Shown: positions 24,064-32,322 of the stretch, piece after piece
How positions within the stretch are numbered: the first letter of the stretch is position 1
Layout of the letters: every line of letters starts with the position of its first letter
Assembly (NCBI GenBank): GCA_020054495.1
Contig: JAHWGK010000026.1
Location: 1-38,514 of the forward strand
Direction of reading: 5' to 3'
Origin: Thermoplasmata archaeon
Lineage (GTDB): Archaea > Thermoplasmatota > E2 > DHVEG-1
Length of the DNA stretch: 38,514 nucleotides
The notes under the pieces: model-generated
Databases searched by the model: none
Told to the model about the DNA's origin: nothing
Seen by the model: the letters and a program-made list of their open reading frames with translations, nothing else
Made by a program: the position numbers and the translations under genes

Positions 24064-25320
24064 TTAATCAAATAGTATCTTTTCTGCGTTCCCAGCAACA
24101 ATATCTCGGTATTTTTCATCTGTAATTACCATAACAATCCAGTCAGGAATGGATCTTAATCTAACCGCTTCAGCTATAGGAGTGTAATCATCCAATGTTT
24201 TAGCTTCGTTTTCATCAACGATAATAATATCTGTTAGGTCGATCCGAGGTTCAGCCTGAAGTAATTCCTGACGTGGAACATCAATTATTACATGACCTGG
24301 AGGTATTGCAAGTAATTCTTCTAACTCCTGTTCTTTTTTTCTTCTAAACTTAACATCGTCTAGCTTTTTAATTACATTAATGCCTTTTTCATCTAAGCTT
24401 GAACCTAATGTGACATATGCTTGTTTAAACAACTTTCTATATTTTAACCGGGTGGCAATTTCATGCTGAAAAGATCCCATTTTTTTTAATTCATTTATTA
24501 ACTCAGCATCTGTCATTTTAAAAAAATTAAATGGTTCTGAATCATTTATTAGCTCAATAGCCTTTGAAAGCATCAGTTCAGCAATACGAACAGTCTTATG
24601 AAAATATACTGAAGAATACATAAGAGTTCTCGCCATCAAAATATTTTCTACAACCCCAACACCTTTTTTTCTAACAGCTAACATGTTATTATCAATAATT
24701 AATGTCTGTAAAAAACGCTCGATATCTATCATACCATAAGCAACACCTGTATAGTAAGCATCACGAATAAGATAATCTAGTTGATCTACATCAATAGCAC
24801 TATTTAAAAGTTGGCTGAGATATGGTTTTTTATTTGTTATTCCTCTTATAATACTAATAATTTCCTTTTGATCTATGCTGTGTTTATTAAGTATATCAAA
24901 AACACTTGGCGATCCTATAAACTCCTTTTCTTTATTATCAAAGATTGCATAATCTCCAAAAATAAGCTTCTCAGTTAAATCTACATGATCAACATTTAAT
25001 GTCTCTTTAAGAATAGATTCAAGTGTATGTGAAAAAGGACCATGACCTATGTCGTGTAACATAGCAGCACAAGCAATTATTTTTTTTTCATCAATGTCTA
25101 AATTTAGTTTTTCTGCAGCCTGAAACGCCATATGATATGTGCCAAGAGAATGCTCAAGTCTTGTGTGATGAGCACCTGGGAAAACAAGATGTGCAAAACC
25201 TAGCTGCTTAATGTTATACAAACGCTGAATTTCTGGTGCCTCTATCAGGTCAAGGAACAACCCCTCTAGTCTTATATCCCCATGAATTGGATCACGTATT
25301 GTTTTACTCTCATTACTCAT
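24064..25320 (-). CDS. HD-domain phosphohydrolase (SAMHD1/dGTPase-like, COG1078 type)
   Basis: The protein is 418 residues. It opens with IRDPIHGDIRLEG, typical of this family. The metal-binding set is visible: HHTRLEHSLG (51-60), LHDIGHGPFSH (88-98) and the later Asp in DVDQLDYLIRDAYYTG (about 177-192). Family members remove triphosphate from dNTPs or act on other nucleotides. The C-terminal 150 residues contain the regulatory extension usual in archaeal and bacterial members. It precedes prenyltransferase E by 24 bp; a functional link is not evident. Exact substrate not predictable. Confidence 0.9.
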   Translation of the reverse strand: MSNESKTIRDPIHGDIRLEGLFLDLIEAPEIQRLYNIKQLGFAHLVFPGAHHTRLEHSLGTYHMAFQAAEKLNLDIDEKKIIACAAMLHDIGHGPFSHTLESILKETLNVDHVDLTEKLIFGDYAIFDNKEKEFIGSPSVFDILNKHSIDQKEIISIIRGITNKKPYLSQLLNSAIDVDQLDYLIRDAYYTGVAYGMIDIERFLQTLIIDNNMLAVRKKGVGVVENILMARTLMYSSVYFHKTVRIAELMLSKAIELINDSEPFNFFKMTDAELINELKKMGSFQHEIATRLKYRKLFKQAYVTLGSSLDEKGINVIKKLDDVKFRRKKEQELEELLAIPPGHVIIDVPRQELLQAEPRIDLTDIIIVDENEAKTLDDYTPIAEAVRLRSIPDWIVMVITDEKYRDIVAGNAEKILFD

Positions 25321-25392
25321 TTTATCAAATATTCCTTATTAAGAAGTAAATAGATAGAAGATTGAAATAGTTTTTTTTATAATGTGCTGTTC

Positions 25393-26523
25393 TTACACTT
25401 CCTGAAGTAAAAATGCACCTAAAACATTAAGTTTTTCTTCATAAGAATCTGGGAATAAGAATCGTTCTGTGGCGGTGATGCTACTTAAAATAGAGTTTCC
25501 GTCTTGTGGTGTAAAGCAAAAACCAATTATCTCATTATCATTTAAAACATGTATAGTTGGTAAAACTATAACTGTTTGATCAAGTATCCTACCATAGTGA
25601 CCATGGTCTCTACCAAAAGAAAACACTAGATTAGCTGCTTTTTTATGTGTAACTGCTACTTTGGGATTATCAATAAAACATTGTATTGCTTCATCCTTTG
25701 TTATTTTCTTATTAAGTTTTAAATCATACCATATACAATGCATATATTGTGTGTTTAGCTTTAAAGCACTAGAAAATACATTAAGTTCAATTCCTAGTGT
25801 CTTGTAGAGATGATATACATCTACAGCATGATGAGTTCCCATTTTTATATCTTTGTGTATTCCTACTTCAGGGGATGGTAAAAAACTTTTAACTTGACTA
25901 ATGTCATTTGCTCTTCTAATACAGAGGAATCTACCTTCTTTAAGATGATTTTTTTTGTTTTCAATTGCAAGTGCATTAATTAAAACAGCCATATTGTGAG
26001 TATTGCAACTTACAATGTGGATAAATTTATCCTTTGGTGTAATTGCTTGGTCATTAATACCAACGGCATACATCTTCCCAAAGCCAAACTCAGATCCTTG
26101 TGCTAAGAACCCTTTTATCTTGTTTTTGTATTTATTATAGTATTTTTCCTTGTTCATTAAGCCAGTGCCTTTTGGTGTACAATCAATAATCACAGAAGCT
26201 CTTCTTATCGCTTCTTCTGCTTCATACATAGGTTCAATACCTAGTTCTTGGAATTCTTTTATTTTTCCTTCCCTAACAGCAAGATTGCCCCCTCTATTTA
26301 CCAAGCCTTTAACTTTTGGTCTATCTGTTAGTACCGGACTATGTTTGTAAAAAGTTACCTCGTCTATCTCTAAATCTTCTTTAGCATCACAGAGTAAACC
26401 AATTAAGGGTTCTCCAATAGTCCCTGTGCCTACTACATGAACAATATTTCCATCTGCCACAGGCTTATACCTCCCATATTTGAGCAATTCTGTAATCAAC
26501 ATATACCATTTAATTGTTACCAT
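25393..26523 (-). CDS. Divergent type II (archaeal) glyceraldehyde-3-phosphate dehydrogenase-like protein
   Basis: The protein is 376 residues, against about 340 for typical type II GAPDH. The nucleotide-binding loop is VVGTGTIGEPL (30-40), DCTPKGTG (114-121) fits the family's DATPxGxG, and the catalytic site is SCNTHNMAVL (172-181, Cys173). MGTHHAVDVYHLYKTLGIEL replaces the usual SHHGPDV region. It has a 25-residue N-terminal extension. The start at 26523 is supported by a TATA-like element 29 bp away that also serves the Sm-like gene in the other direction. The role may be classical glycolysis/gluconeogenesis or a related dehydrogenase; several substitutions leave this open. Confidence 0.75.
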   Translation of the reverse strand: MVTIKWYMLITELLKYGRYKPVADGNIVHVVGTGTIGEPLIGLLCDAKEDLEIDEVTFYKHSPVLTDRPKVKGLVNRGGNLAVREGKIKEFQELGIEPMYEAEEAIRRASVIIDCTPKGTGLMNKEKYYNKYKNKIKGFLAQGSEFGFGKMYAVGINDQAITPKDKFIHIVSCNTHNMAVLINALAIENKKNHLKEGRFLCIRRANDISQVKSFLPSPEVGIHKDIKMGTHHAVDVYHLYKTLGIELNVFSSALKLNTQYMHCIWYDLKLNKKITKDEAIQCFIDNPKVAVTHKKAANLVFSFGRDHGHYGRILDQTVIVLPTIHVLNDNEIIGFCFTPQDGNSILSSITATERFLFPDSYEEKLNVLGAFLLQEV

Positions 26524-26546
26524 TTTTAGAAGGTTTTTTAGGGGAA

Positions 26547-26558
26547 TAATTTAAAAAG
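26547..26558. promoter_or_regulatory. Shared divergent TATA element of the GAPDH-like and Sm-like genes
   Basis: The near-palindromic AATTTAAAAAG core is centred about 29 bp from both start codons (26523 minus and 26581 plus). Only 57 bp separate the two genes, and neither has a ribosome site, so both transcripts are probably leaderless. Confidence 0.5.
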
Positions 26559-26580
26559 GAAAAGGTATTCCACATACTGC

Positions 26581-26796
26581 ATGGCATTACCTTTGGACGT
26601 TCTAGAAAAATCAATAGACCAAAAGATATCTCTTCTGCTAAAGGATGGAAGGATTGTAGACGGAAAGCTTACTGGTTATGATGAGTACATGAACATGGTT
26701 TTAACTGATGTTGAAGAGACAAACGAAGATAACAAGAGACGCCTTGGTACTATAATACTTAGAGGGAATAATGTTGTAAGCATATCCCTTTCATAG
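26581..26796 (+). CDS. Archaeal Sm-like protein (SmAP/LSm, Hfq superfamily)
   Basis: The protein is 71 residues and complete. Sm1 motif: KISLLLKDGRIVDGKLTGYD with EYMNMVLTD. Sm2 motif: LGTIILRGNNVVSIS near the C-terminus. These proteins form heptameric rings that bind U-rich RNA and help RNA processing or small-RNA action, like bacterial Hfq. The start is leaderless given the TATA-like element 29 bp upstream. Directly downstream on the same strand lies candidate sRNA 1 (about 26846-26922), which ends in a U-run, so protein and possible ligand are neighbours. Confidence 0.95.
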   Translation: MALPLDVLEKSIDQKISLLLKDGRIVDGKLTGYDEYMNMVLTDVEETNEDNKRRLGTIILRGNNVVSISLS

Positions 26797-26813
26797 ACTC
26801 CTTTTAGCGAAAA

Positions 26814-26825
26814 GCATATATATAC
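26814..26825 (+). promoter_or_regulatory. TATA box of candidate sRNA 1
   Basis: GCATATATATAC follows the Sm-like stop by about 18 bp and ends 21 bp before the stem that begins at 26846. It is a strong match, is preceded by purine-rich GCGAAAA (BRE-like), and has no coding gene at the right distance. Confidence 0.6.
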
Positions 26826-26845
26826 GTTATTTATTTGTTATAATT

Positions 26846-26922
26846 GGAAGGAATCGGGCTGGTAGTTTTTGTTAGAGTGCATCCCATCCCCTCCTAGTGA
26901 GGCCAGCCAATCCTTCCTTTTT
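26846..26922 (+). ncRNA. Candidate small RNA 1 with anti-Shine-Dalgarno loop, complementary to the ftsZ leader
   Basis: A terminal stem pairs GGAAGGA (26846-26852) with TCCTTCC (26911-26917), then GGCTGG (26857-26862) with CCAGCC (26903-26908), across a small internal loop. It is closed at the 3' side by TTTTT (26918-26922), as in a terminator. The large loop carries GTGCATCCCATCCCCTCCTA (26877-26896), whose CCCCUCCUA part mimics the anti-Shine-Dalgarno; CCTC/GAGG could close a small inner hairpin. Both the 11-bp GCTGGTAGTTT block and the 20-bp block recur in the ftsZ leader. A TATA box lies 21 bp before the 5' end. I recognise no known RNA family. Confidence 0.6.
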
Positions 26923-26980
26923 GATTTGATTTTTTAAAAAAAATTTAAGTACAGCCTACAGTTATTGAGAAACGATTTTT

Positions 26981-28630
26981 ATGGGGCGTATAATCAAAGC
27001 TGCAACAGGCAGTATTTTGCGATGTAAAGGATGGAAACAGGAAGCTATACTGAGAATGCTTGAGAACAACATGGAGAATGCTGAGGTTCCAGAGGAGTTA
27101 ATTATATATGGTGGAACCGGGAAAGCTGCTCGTAACTGGGAATGCTATGAGAAAATAGTAGAGACACTCAAGAATCTTGATGACAATGAAACAATGGTTA
27201 TTCAATCTGGCAAACCTGTAGCTGTTTTTAAAACATGGGAGAATTCCCCCCGAGTTGTAATGGCTAACTCTAATTTAGTTCCAAAATGGAGCAACTGGGA
27301 AGAATTTCGGAAGCATGACCAGCTTGGTTTAACAATGTATGGCCAGATGACAGCTGGCTCTTGGTGTTATATCGGTACACAAGGTATAATCCAAGGAACC
27401 TATGAAACATTTGCTGCACTTGGACAAAAACATTTCAAGGGTGATCTAACAGGTAAAATAGTGCTTACTGGCGGACTTGGGGGAATGGGCGGCGCACAGC
27501 CGCTAGCTGTAACCATGAATCATGGAGTATGCTTGGCTATTGAATGTGATGAAGCTCACATTGATAGAAGAAAAAAAGCAGGATTTTGTGATAAGAAAAT
27601 TAAGGATGTTGATGAGGCCATAGAGCTAACAAATAAGGCCAGAATGGAAAAGTTTCCTCTATCTATAGGCCTCCTTGGCAACTGTGCAGATCTTGTACCG
27701 CAGCTTGTTTCTGATGGCTTTATGCCGGATGTTGTTACTGATCAGACATCTGCCCATGATGAGCTAAATGGCTATGTTCCTGCAGGATACTACGGTGATT
27801 CTCTTAAAGAAGCGATAACACTACGCGAAGAAAATTCGGAGGAGTATATTAAGCTATCAATGGAAAGTATGAAAAATCATTGTAATGCACTGCTTGATTT
27901 TCAAAAAAATGGGTCAATCGTGTTTGATTATGGCAATAATCTACGAGGTCAAGCAGCAAAAGCAGGTTTGGAAAAGGCATTTGATTATCCTGGTTTTGTT
28001 ACTGCTTATGTCCGTCCCCTTTTCTCAATCGGGCGCGGTCCATTCCGATGGCTTGCATTATCAGGTGACCCAGATGATATTTTAAAAACGGATAAAGCAG
28101 TTATTGAAATGTTTCCAGAGGATTATGTTTTAATAAATTGGATTACCTTAGCAGAAAAACATCTACCCTGGGAAGGCCTTCCAGCTCGTGTTTGTTGGCT
28201 CGGTTATGGTGAACGAGAGAAATTTGCTTTGGCAATAAATAAGATGGTGCGAGATGGAGCAATTGATCCTATAGCTATTACAAGAGACCATCTAGATAGT
28301 GGTAGTGTTGCATCGCCCTATCGGGAGACAGAAAACATGAGAGATGGAAGTGATGCTATTGCGGATTGGCCTCTACTTAATGCATTGTTAAATTGTGCAG
28401 CTGGCGCTGATAGCGTGCAAATACATAATGGTGGTGGTGTTGGTATTGGTCTTTCAACTCATGCAGGGATGGTTGTAGTTTGCGATGGGACCGCAGAAAC
28501 TGATGAACGTATTAAACGCGTGTTTAAAACAGATCCTGGTATAGGTGTTGTCAGGCATGCTGATGCAGGATATGAAGAATCTATTGAAGAGATTAAAAAG
28601 ACAGATCTGCATGCTCCTATGATAAAATAA
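26981..28630 (+). CDS. hutU: Urocanate hydratase
   Basis: The enzyme converts urocanate to imidazolone propionate, the second step of histidine degradation, using NAD+ as electrophile. It is 549 residues, full length. Visible are [20 protein letters not shown] near the N-terminus, [41 protein letters not shown], the NAD-binding [15 protein letters not shown] and the C-terminal [25 protein letters not shown]-like AAATTTAAG lies about 35 bp before the ATG. It converges with the ammonia-lyase gene (2 bp between stops), so the two pathway genes are transcribed separately. Confidence 0.96.
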   Translation: MGRIIKAATGSILRCKGWKQEAILRMLENNMENAEVPEELIIYGGTGKAARNWECYEKIVETLKNLDDNETMVIQSGKPVAVFKTWENSPRVVMANSNLVPKWSNWEEFRKHDQLGLTMYGQMTAGSWCYIGTQGIIQGTYETFAALGQKHFKGDLTGKIVLTGGLGGMGGAQPLAVTMNHGVCLAIECDEAHIDRRKKAGFCDKKIKDVDEAIELTNKARMEKFPLSIGLLGNCADLVPQLVSDGFMPDVVTDQTSAHDELNGYVPAGYYGDSLKEAITLREENSEEYIKLSMESMKNHCNALLDFQKNGSIVFDYGNNLRGQAAKAGLEKAFDYPGFVTAYVRPLFSIGRGPFRWLALSGDPDDILKTDKAVIEMFPEDYVLINWITLAEKHLPWEGLPARVCWLGYGEREKFALAINKMVRDGAIDPIAITRDHLDSGSVASPYRETENMRDGSDAIADWPLLNALLNCAAGADSVQIHNGGGVGIGLSTHAGMVVVCDGTAETDERIKRVFKTDPGIGVVRHADAGYEESIEEIKKTDLHAPMIK

Positions 28631-28632
28631 AA

Positions 28633-30156
28633 TTACCCAAGACTTCTAACTTCTTTTTCTACTTCTTTTAGTATCTCACAGGATTTTACAAGTTCTTTCA
28701 TCTTAGTATGATCTTGATATAGTGGTCTGTCTTTATCTAAAAATTTTACATGCCTTCGTATCACTTCTTTAGCCTTAGCTACTCCTTTGCCAAATTGGTA
28801 ATCACGGAAATCAAGTGCCTGAGCAGCAGCCATAAACTCTATGCCTAATATTGCATAGGCATTATCAAGTATCTGGAAATTCTTAATCGCTGTGTTCATA
28901 CCCATTGAAACGAAATCTTCTTGATCTGCAGCTGCAGGGATTGACTGAATAGAAGCAGGATTTGAAAGAATACGTTGCTCGACAATCAGGCTATCAGCAG
29001 TATATTGACTTAACATAAGCCCTGAGAACATACCTGCGCCTTTTGTTAAAAATGCTGGGAGCCCAACACTTAACGCAGGGTTGTTAAGTCTATTCATTCT
29101 TCTTTCAGACATTACACTTACCATGGTAATAGCGGCGCCCATCATATCCATAGGTAGTGAAACAGGAGTCCCTTGGAAGTTTGCACCTGATAACTGAAGA
29201 TTTTCTTTAGGAAAGAAGACAGGATTATCACCTACGCCGTTCATTTCTATTTCAACTTGAGAGCGTGCAAAGGCTAACGCATCATGAGCTGTGCCGATTA
29301 CTTGTGGAGTCGAACGCATTGAATAAGCATCCTGTATCTTACATTTGATCTTCTCCTCCTTAAGATCACCACCTTTAATCAATTTATTGATTGCTTTTGC
29401 ACTTCTAACAGCACCAGGAAAACCACGTGCCTCGTGTACCCTTAGGTCATAGGGCCTCATGTTTGCTCTAAGGGCGTCAAGAGACATTGCAGCTGCTATT
29501 TCAGCCTGTTTCAACCAGTTATTTGCATCATAAAGAAATATTGCACTCATTGCAGTAAGAAGATTGGCACCATTTATAATTGCAAGACCGTCTCTAGCTT
29601 GTAAACCAGGAATAAGAATATCAGCCTTTTCCATGGATTCTTTACCCTCAAGAAGTTTACCCTTATAGAACGCCTTACCTTCCCCTAGCATGAGTAATGC
29701 GATTTGGGACATCGGGGCTAAATCACCACATGCCCCAACAGATCCTTTCTGGCAAACAAATGGAGTTACACCTTTGTTCAGCATTTCCGCAAGTGTTTGG
29801 GTTATTTCAAGACGACAAGCAGACTGGCCGTGTGCATGAACATTGATTCTAGAAACCATTGCACCTCGAACGTATTCAATGGGAGCAGGATCACCTATAC
29901 CAGCAGCATGATTATATACGAGATATTTCTGAAAATCTTTAATTTGTTCATCAGAAAGCACTACCTCTGAAAATTCACCTATACCGGTGTTAACACCGTA
30001 CATTATTTCGCGCTTTTTGATTTTTTCTTCTAGCATCTGTCTACAAGATTCAATACGCTTTAGAGCGTTAGGATGAAGTTCAACTTTTTCATTATTCCTT
30101 GCTACGCGAACCAATTTCTCAATTGTAAGACCTGAACCATCTAAAACTATAGTCAT
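28633..30156 (-). CDS. hutH: Histidine ammonia-lyase with Ala-Cys-Gly at the MIO site
   Basis: The enzyme removes ammonia from histidine to give urocanate. It is 507 residues, normal length. Visible are MYGVNTGIGEF (52-62), HAAGIG (83-88), the MIO region KGSVGACGDLAPMSQ (137-151), GANLLTAMSAIF, and later SMRSTPQVIGTAHDAL and NPVFFP. The cofactor-forming triad is usually Ala-Ser-Gly; here it is Ala142-Cys143-Gly144. In Pseudomonas putida HAL the S143C mutant is reported to be converted to active enzyme, so Cys may still form MIO. The substrate-selecting pair is Asn-His where HAL usually has Ser-His. The convergent hutU supports the assignment. Confidence 0.92.
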   Translation of the reverse strand: MTIVLDGSGLTIEKLVRVARNNEKVELHPNALKRIESCRQMLEEKIKKREIMYGVNTGIGEFSEVVLSDEQIKDFQKYLVYNHAAGIGDPAPIEYVRGAMVSRINVHAHGQSACRLEITQTLAEMLNKGVTPFVCQKGSVGACGDLAPMSQIALLMLGEGKAFYKGKLLEGKESMEKADILIPGLQARDGLAIINGANLLTAMSAIFLYDANNWLKQAEIAAAMSLDALRANMRPYDLRVHEARGFPGAVRSAKAINKLIKGGDLKEEKIKCKIQDAYSMRSTPQVIGTAHDALAFARSQVEIEMNGVGDNPVFFPKENLQLSGANFQGTPVSLPMDMMGAAITMVSVMSERRMNRLNNPALSVGLPAFLTKGAGMFSGLMLSQYTADSLIVEQRILSNPASIQSIPAAADQEDFVSMGMNTAIKNFQILDNAYAILGIEFMAAAQALDFRDYQFGKGVAKAKEVIRRHVKFLDKDRPLYQDHTKMKELVKSCEILKEVEKEVRSLG

Positions 30157-30292
30157 ATTTACCTCTCTTAATTAAATAGATGAGTCTTAGATTTCATGTA
30201 TTGAATGATTATGTATTAATTTTTCCAATAATTAGGAAAAATCTTAAACCAAAGCTTAAATATAACTTGTTTTTTTAGGGTTAACGATTTAA

Positions 30293-31390
30293 ATGGCTGA
30301 TAGTGGAATAGAAATATTGGCATCTGCAAACCAATTCTTTGAAAATCTTGGTTTGTCAGAATTATACGCTCAATTGGCTGTCTCAATCTTAGTTTTCATA
30401 TTATTTCTTATTATTGGATGGGTTGTCGAACATGTTTTTGAGCATTATTTTAAAAAATTAGCAAAAAAAACAAAAACAAAACTAGATGACGAAATCTTAA
30501 AAAACGTAAAAAGACCAATTTATTTTTTAGTAATATTTTTTGGAATTTCGTATTTTGTTCACAATTTGAGTATAGTTAGTCAATACGTTGACCAGGTTAT
30601 TGTAGATAATATCTTTCTATTAATTGAGGTGTTGCTTGTTGCATATATATTTACTAGAGTTACAAATGTTCTTTTTGCATGGTATGCTGAACGACAAGAA
30701 AGAAAAAAGAAAGCGAGCCAGCACATTTTATTTGTGTTCAGAGGCATTTTTAATGGGATAGCCTATCTAATTGCATTCTTTGTTTTTATGGCACTTGCAG
30801 GAATAGATCTAACAGGACTTGCTATAGGAGGGGCAGCAACAGCAATTGTCATTGGTTTTGCATTACAATCCGTACTTAGTGATTTCTTCAGTGCATTTTC
30901 AATCTATTTTGACCGCCCTTTTGAAATAGGGGATTATATTATTGTTGGAGAATATTCTGGAACAGTTACAAAAATTGGTATGAAATCAACAAGAGTTCAA
31001 TTACTTCAGGGAGAAGAACTTGTTTTACCGAACTCTGAATTAACAAAAGCAAGTGTTAGAAATTTCAAAAAAATGAAAAAAAGAAGAATTTCATTTTCCT
31101 TTGGAGTAACATATGATACTTCAACAAAAAAACTCAAAAAAATCCCAGGTTTCATTAAAGATATTATTAACCCAGAAAAATTAGAACATGTCCATAGACT
31201 TGATAGAGTTCACTTTACTGAATTCGGAGATTTTAGTTTAAATTTTGATGTTGTTTTTTATGTTAAAACCAAAGATTATGCAAAATTCAGAGATACACAA
31301 CAAGCGATTAATTTTGCCATAAAAGAAACCTTTGAAAAAGAAGGCATAGAAATGGCATTCCCAACACAGACAATTTTCTTGAACAAATAA
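30293..31390 (+). CDS. MscS-family mechanosensitive channel
   Basis: The protein is 365 residues. It has four to five membrane segments, the last being the pore helix LAIGGAATAIVIGFALQSVL with the regular small-residue pattern of MscS TM3. It is followed by SDFFSAFSIYFDRPFEIGDY and the beta domain (VGEYSGTVTKIGMKSTRV, LVLPNSELTKASVRNF). The cytoplasmic C-terminal domain is complete. It releases solutes under hypo-osmotic stress. TATA-like CTTAAATATAAC lies 27-38 bp upstream of the ATG, so the leader is very short or absent. It is 0.9 kb from the compatible-solute genes, consistent with an osmotic theme. Confidence 0.95.
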   Translation: MADSGIEILASANQFFENLGLSELYAQLAVSILVFILFLIIGWVVEHVFEHYFKKLAKKTKTKLDDEILKNVKRPIYFLVIFFGISYFVHNLSIVSQYVDQVIVDNIFLLIEVLLVAYIFTRVTNVLFAWYAERQERKKKASQHILFVFRGIFNGIAYLIAFFVFMALAGIDLTGLAIGGAATAIVIGFALQSVLSDFFSAFSIYFDRPFEIGDYIIVGEYSGTVTKIGMKSTRVQLLQGEELVLPNSELTKASVRNFKKMKKRRISFSFGVTYDTSTKKLKKIPGFIKDIINPEKLEHVHRLDRVHFTEFGDFSLNFDVVFYVKTKDYAKFRDTQQAINFAIKETFEKEGIEMAFPTQTIFLNK

Positions 31391-31404
31391 AAATGGAAAT
31401 CAAG

Positions 31405-31587
31405 TTAAAATTTAACTCTTGATTTTATTTCTTTATAAATAGCAACTCTGCCTGATTTGTTATGTATATTGTTAATATGTTGTCTTCCTGATCGATTTGC
31501 TTTCCAACTATTTAACAATTTTTTACCAGTTGCACCACCTATAAGACATTTCCATTTCTTATCACAAATTTTTGTTTTTCCATTCAT
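31405..31587 (-). CDS. Small basic protein of 60 residues
   Basis: The product is rich in Lys, Arg, Asn and Gly (for example GGATGKKLLNSWKANRSGRQ) and has two Cys near the N-terminus (CDKKWKCL). It has no membrane span. A TATA-like TTTATAAG lies about 23 bp upstream of the ATG on the minus strand, which fits a leaderless transcript and is the main support for a real gene. It converges with the MscS gene (14 bp between stops). A nucleic-acid-binding role is possible from composition only. Confidence 0.5.
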   Translation of the reverse strand: MNGKTKICDKKWKCLIGGATGKKLLNSWKANRSGRQHINNIHNKSGRVAIYKEIKSRVKF

Positions 31588-31696
31588 CTTATAGGCCTAA
31601 AAAACTTATAAATATTTAAACTGTAAGAAAATGTTTGGAAAAAACCGAACTATATTTCTTAGCTACTTGATGTAGCTGCCAATGGATAAAGCTACT

Positions 31697-32299
31697 TTAA
31701 TCAAGCATTTTAACAGATAATTTTTCATTTATATCTATTATTGCTCCTTCTCCACGTTTTCCCATACTACAATTAACAACAGTGGTATTACCGATTTTGG
31801 TAATACCTGGATCTTCATGTATATGTCCGCATAATACAAGTCTTGGTTTGTATTTATCAACAATTTCTCTTAAATCTTTATTGCCTCTGTGCATCCCGAT
31901 AAAAACCTTATCCTGTGCACCATATGGGGGCTCATGAGATATCAATACACTTTTTTCATCTAAAAGTTTTTTTTCTTCTACAACTTTGAATTGATTTGGG
32001 TCTACTCCATTAATTCCAACAAACGGAATGCCTTTTTTTACTACTCTTTTCATCTCAATTTTTGTTGCTTTACTACTGTCAATTCCTTTACCTACATCCG
32101 CTGTATCAATGTTGCCTGTTAAAGCTAGTGTTTCAACTGGTATTTGATCTAAAAAATTCTTAGCTACTTCCCCTGGGCCAAATTGAGTTATATCCCCACA
32201 TATAACAACAAGATCTGGTGAATATCTCTCAACGTTTTTCAATGCAATGTTTAATCTGTATTGAGATCCATGTAGGTCAGCTGCTGCAAGTATTTTCAT
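31697..32299 (-). CDS. Calcineurin-like metallophosphoesterase
   Basis: The protein is 200 residues with the full metal-binding set: ADLHG (Asp8, His10), ICGDITQFG (Asp36), LTGNIDTAD (Asn62, Asp64), ISHEPPYG and CGHIHEDPG. The single-domain form is typical of small archaeal YfcE/MJ0936-like phosphodiesterases. It is the third gene of a minus-strand set with the GT81 synthase (23 bp upstream) and the HAD phosphatase. It could supply a phosphatase step in the same pathway or be an unrelated phosphodiesterase. Confidence 0.9.
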   Translation of the reverse strand: MKILAAADLHGSQYRLNIALKNVERYSPDLVVICGDITQFGPGEVAKNFLDQIPVETLALTGNIDTADVGKGIDSSKATKIEMKRVVKKGIPFVGINGVDPNQFKVVEEKKLLDEKSVLISHEPPYGAQDKVFIGMHRGNKDLREIVDKYKPRLVLCGHIHEDPGITKIGNTTVVNCSMGKRGEGAIIDINEKLSVKMLD

Positions 32300-32322
32300 T
32301 GTATACTCCTATCTTGGTACTT

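Noticed and set aside
26790-26900. Minus-strand short frames in candidate sRNA 1 (MGCT... and MHSN...)
   Set aside because: They share MGCT with the ftsZ leader frame only because the 20-bp repeat encodes it; no promoter on that strand is as good as the plus-strand TATA box.
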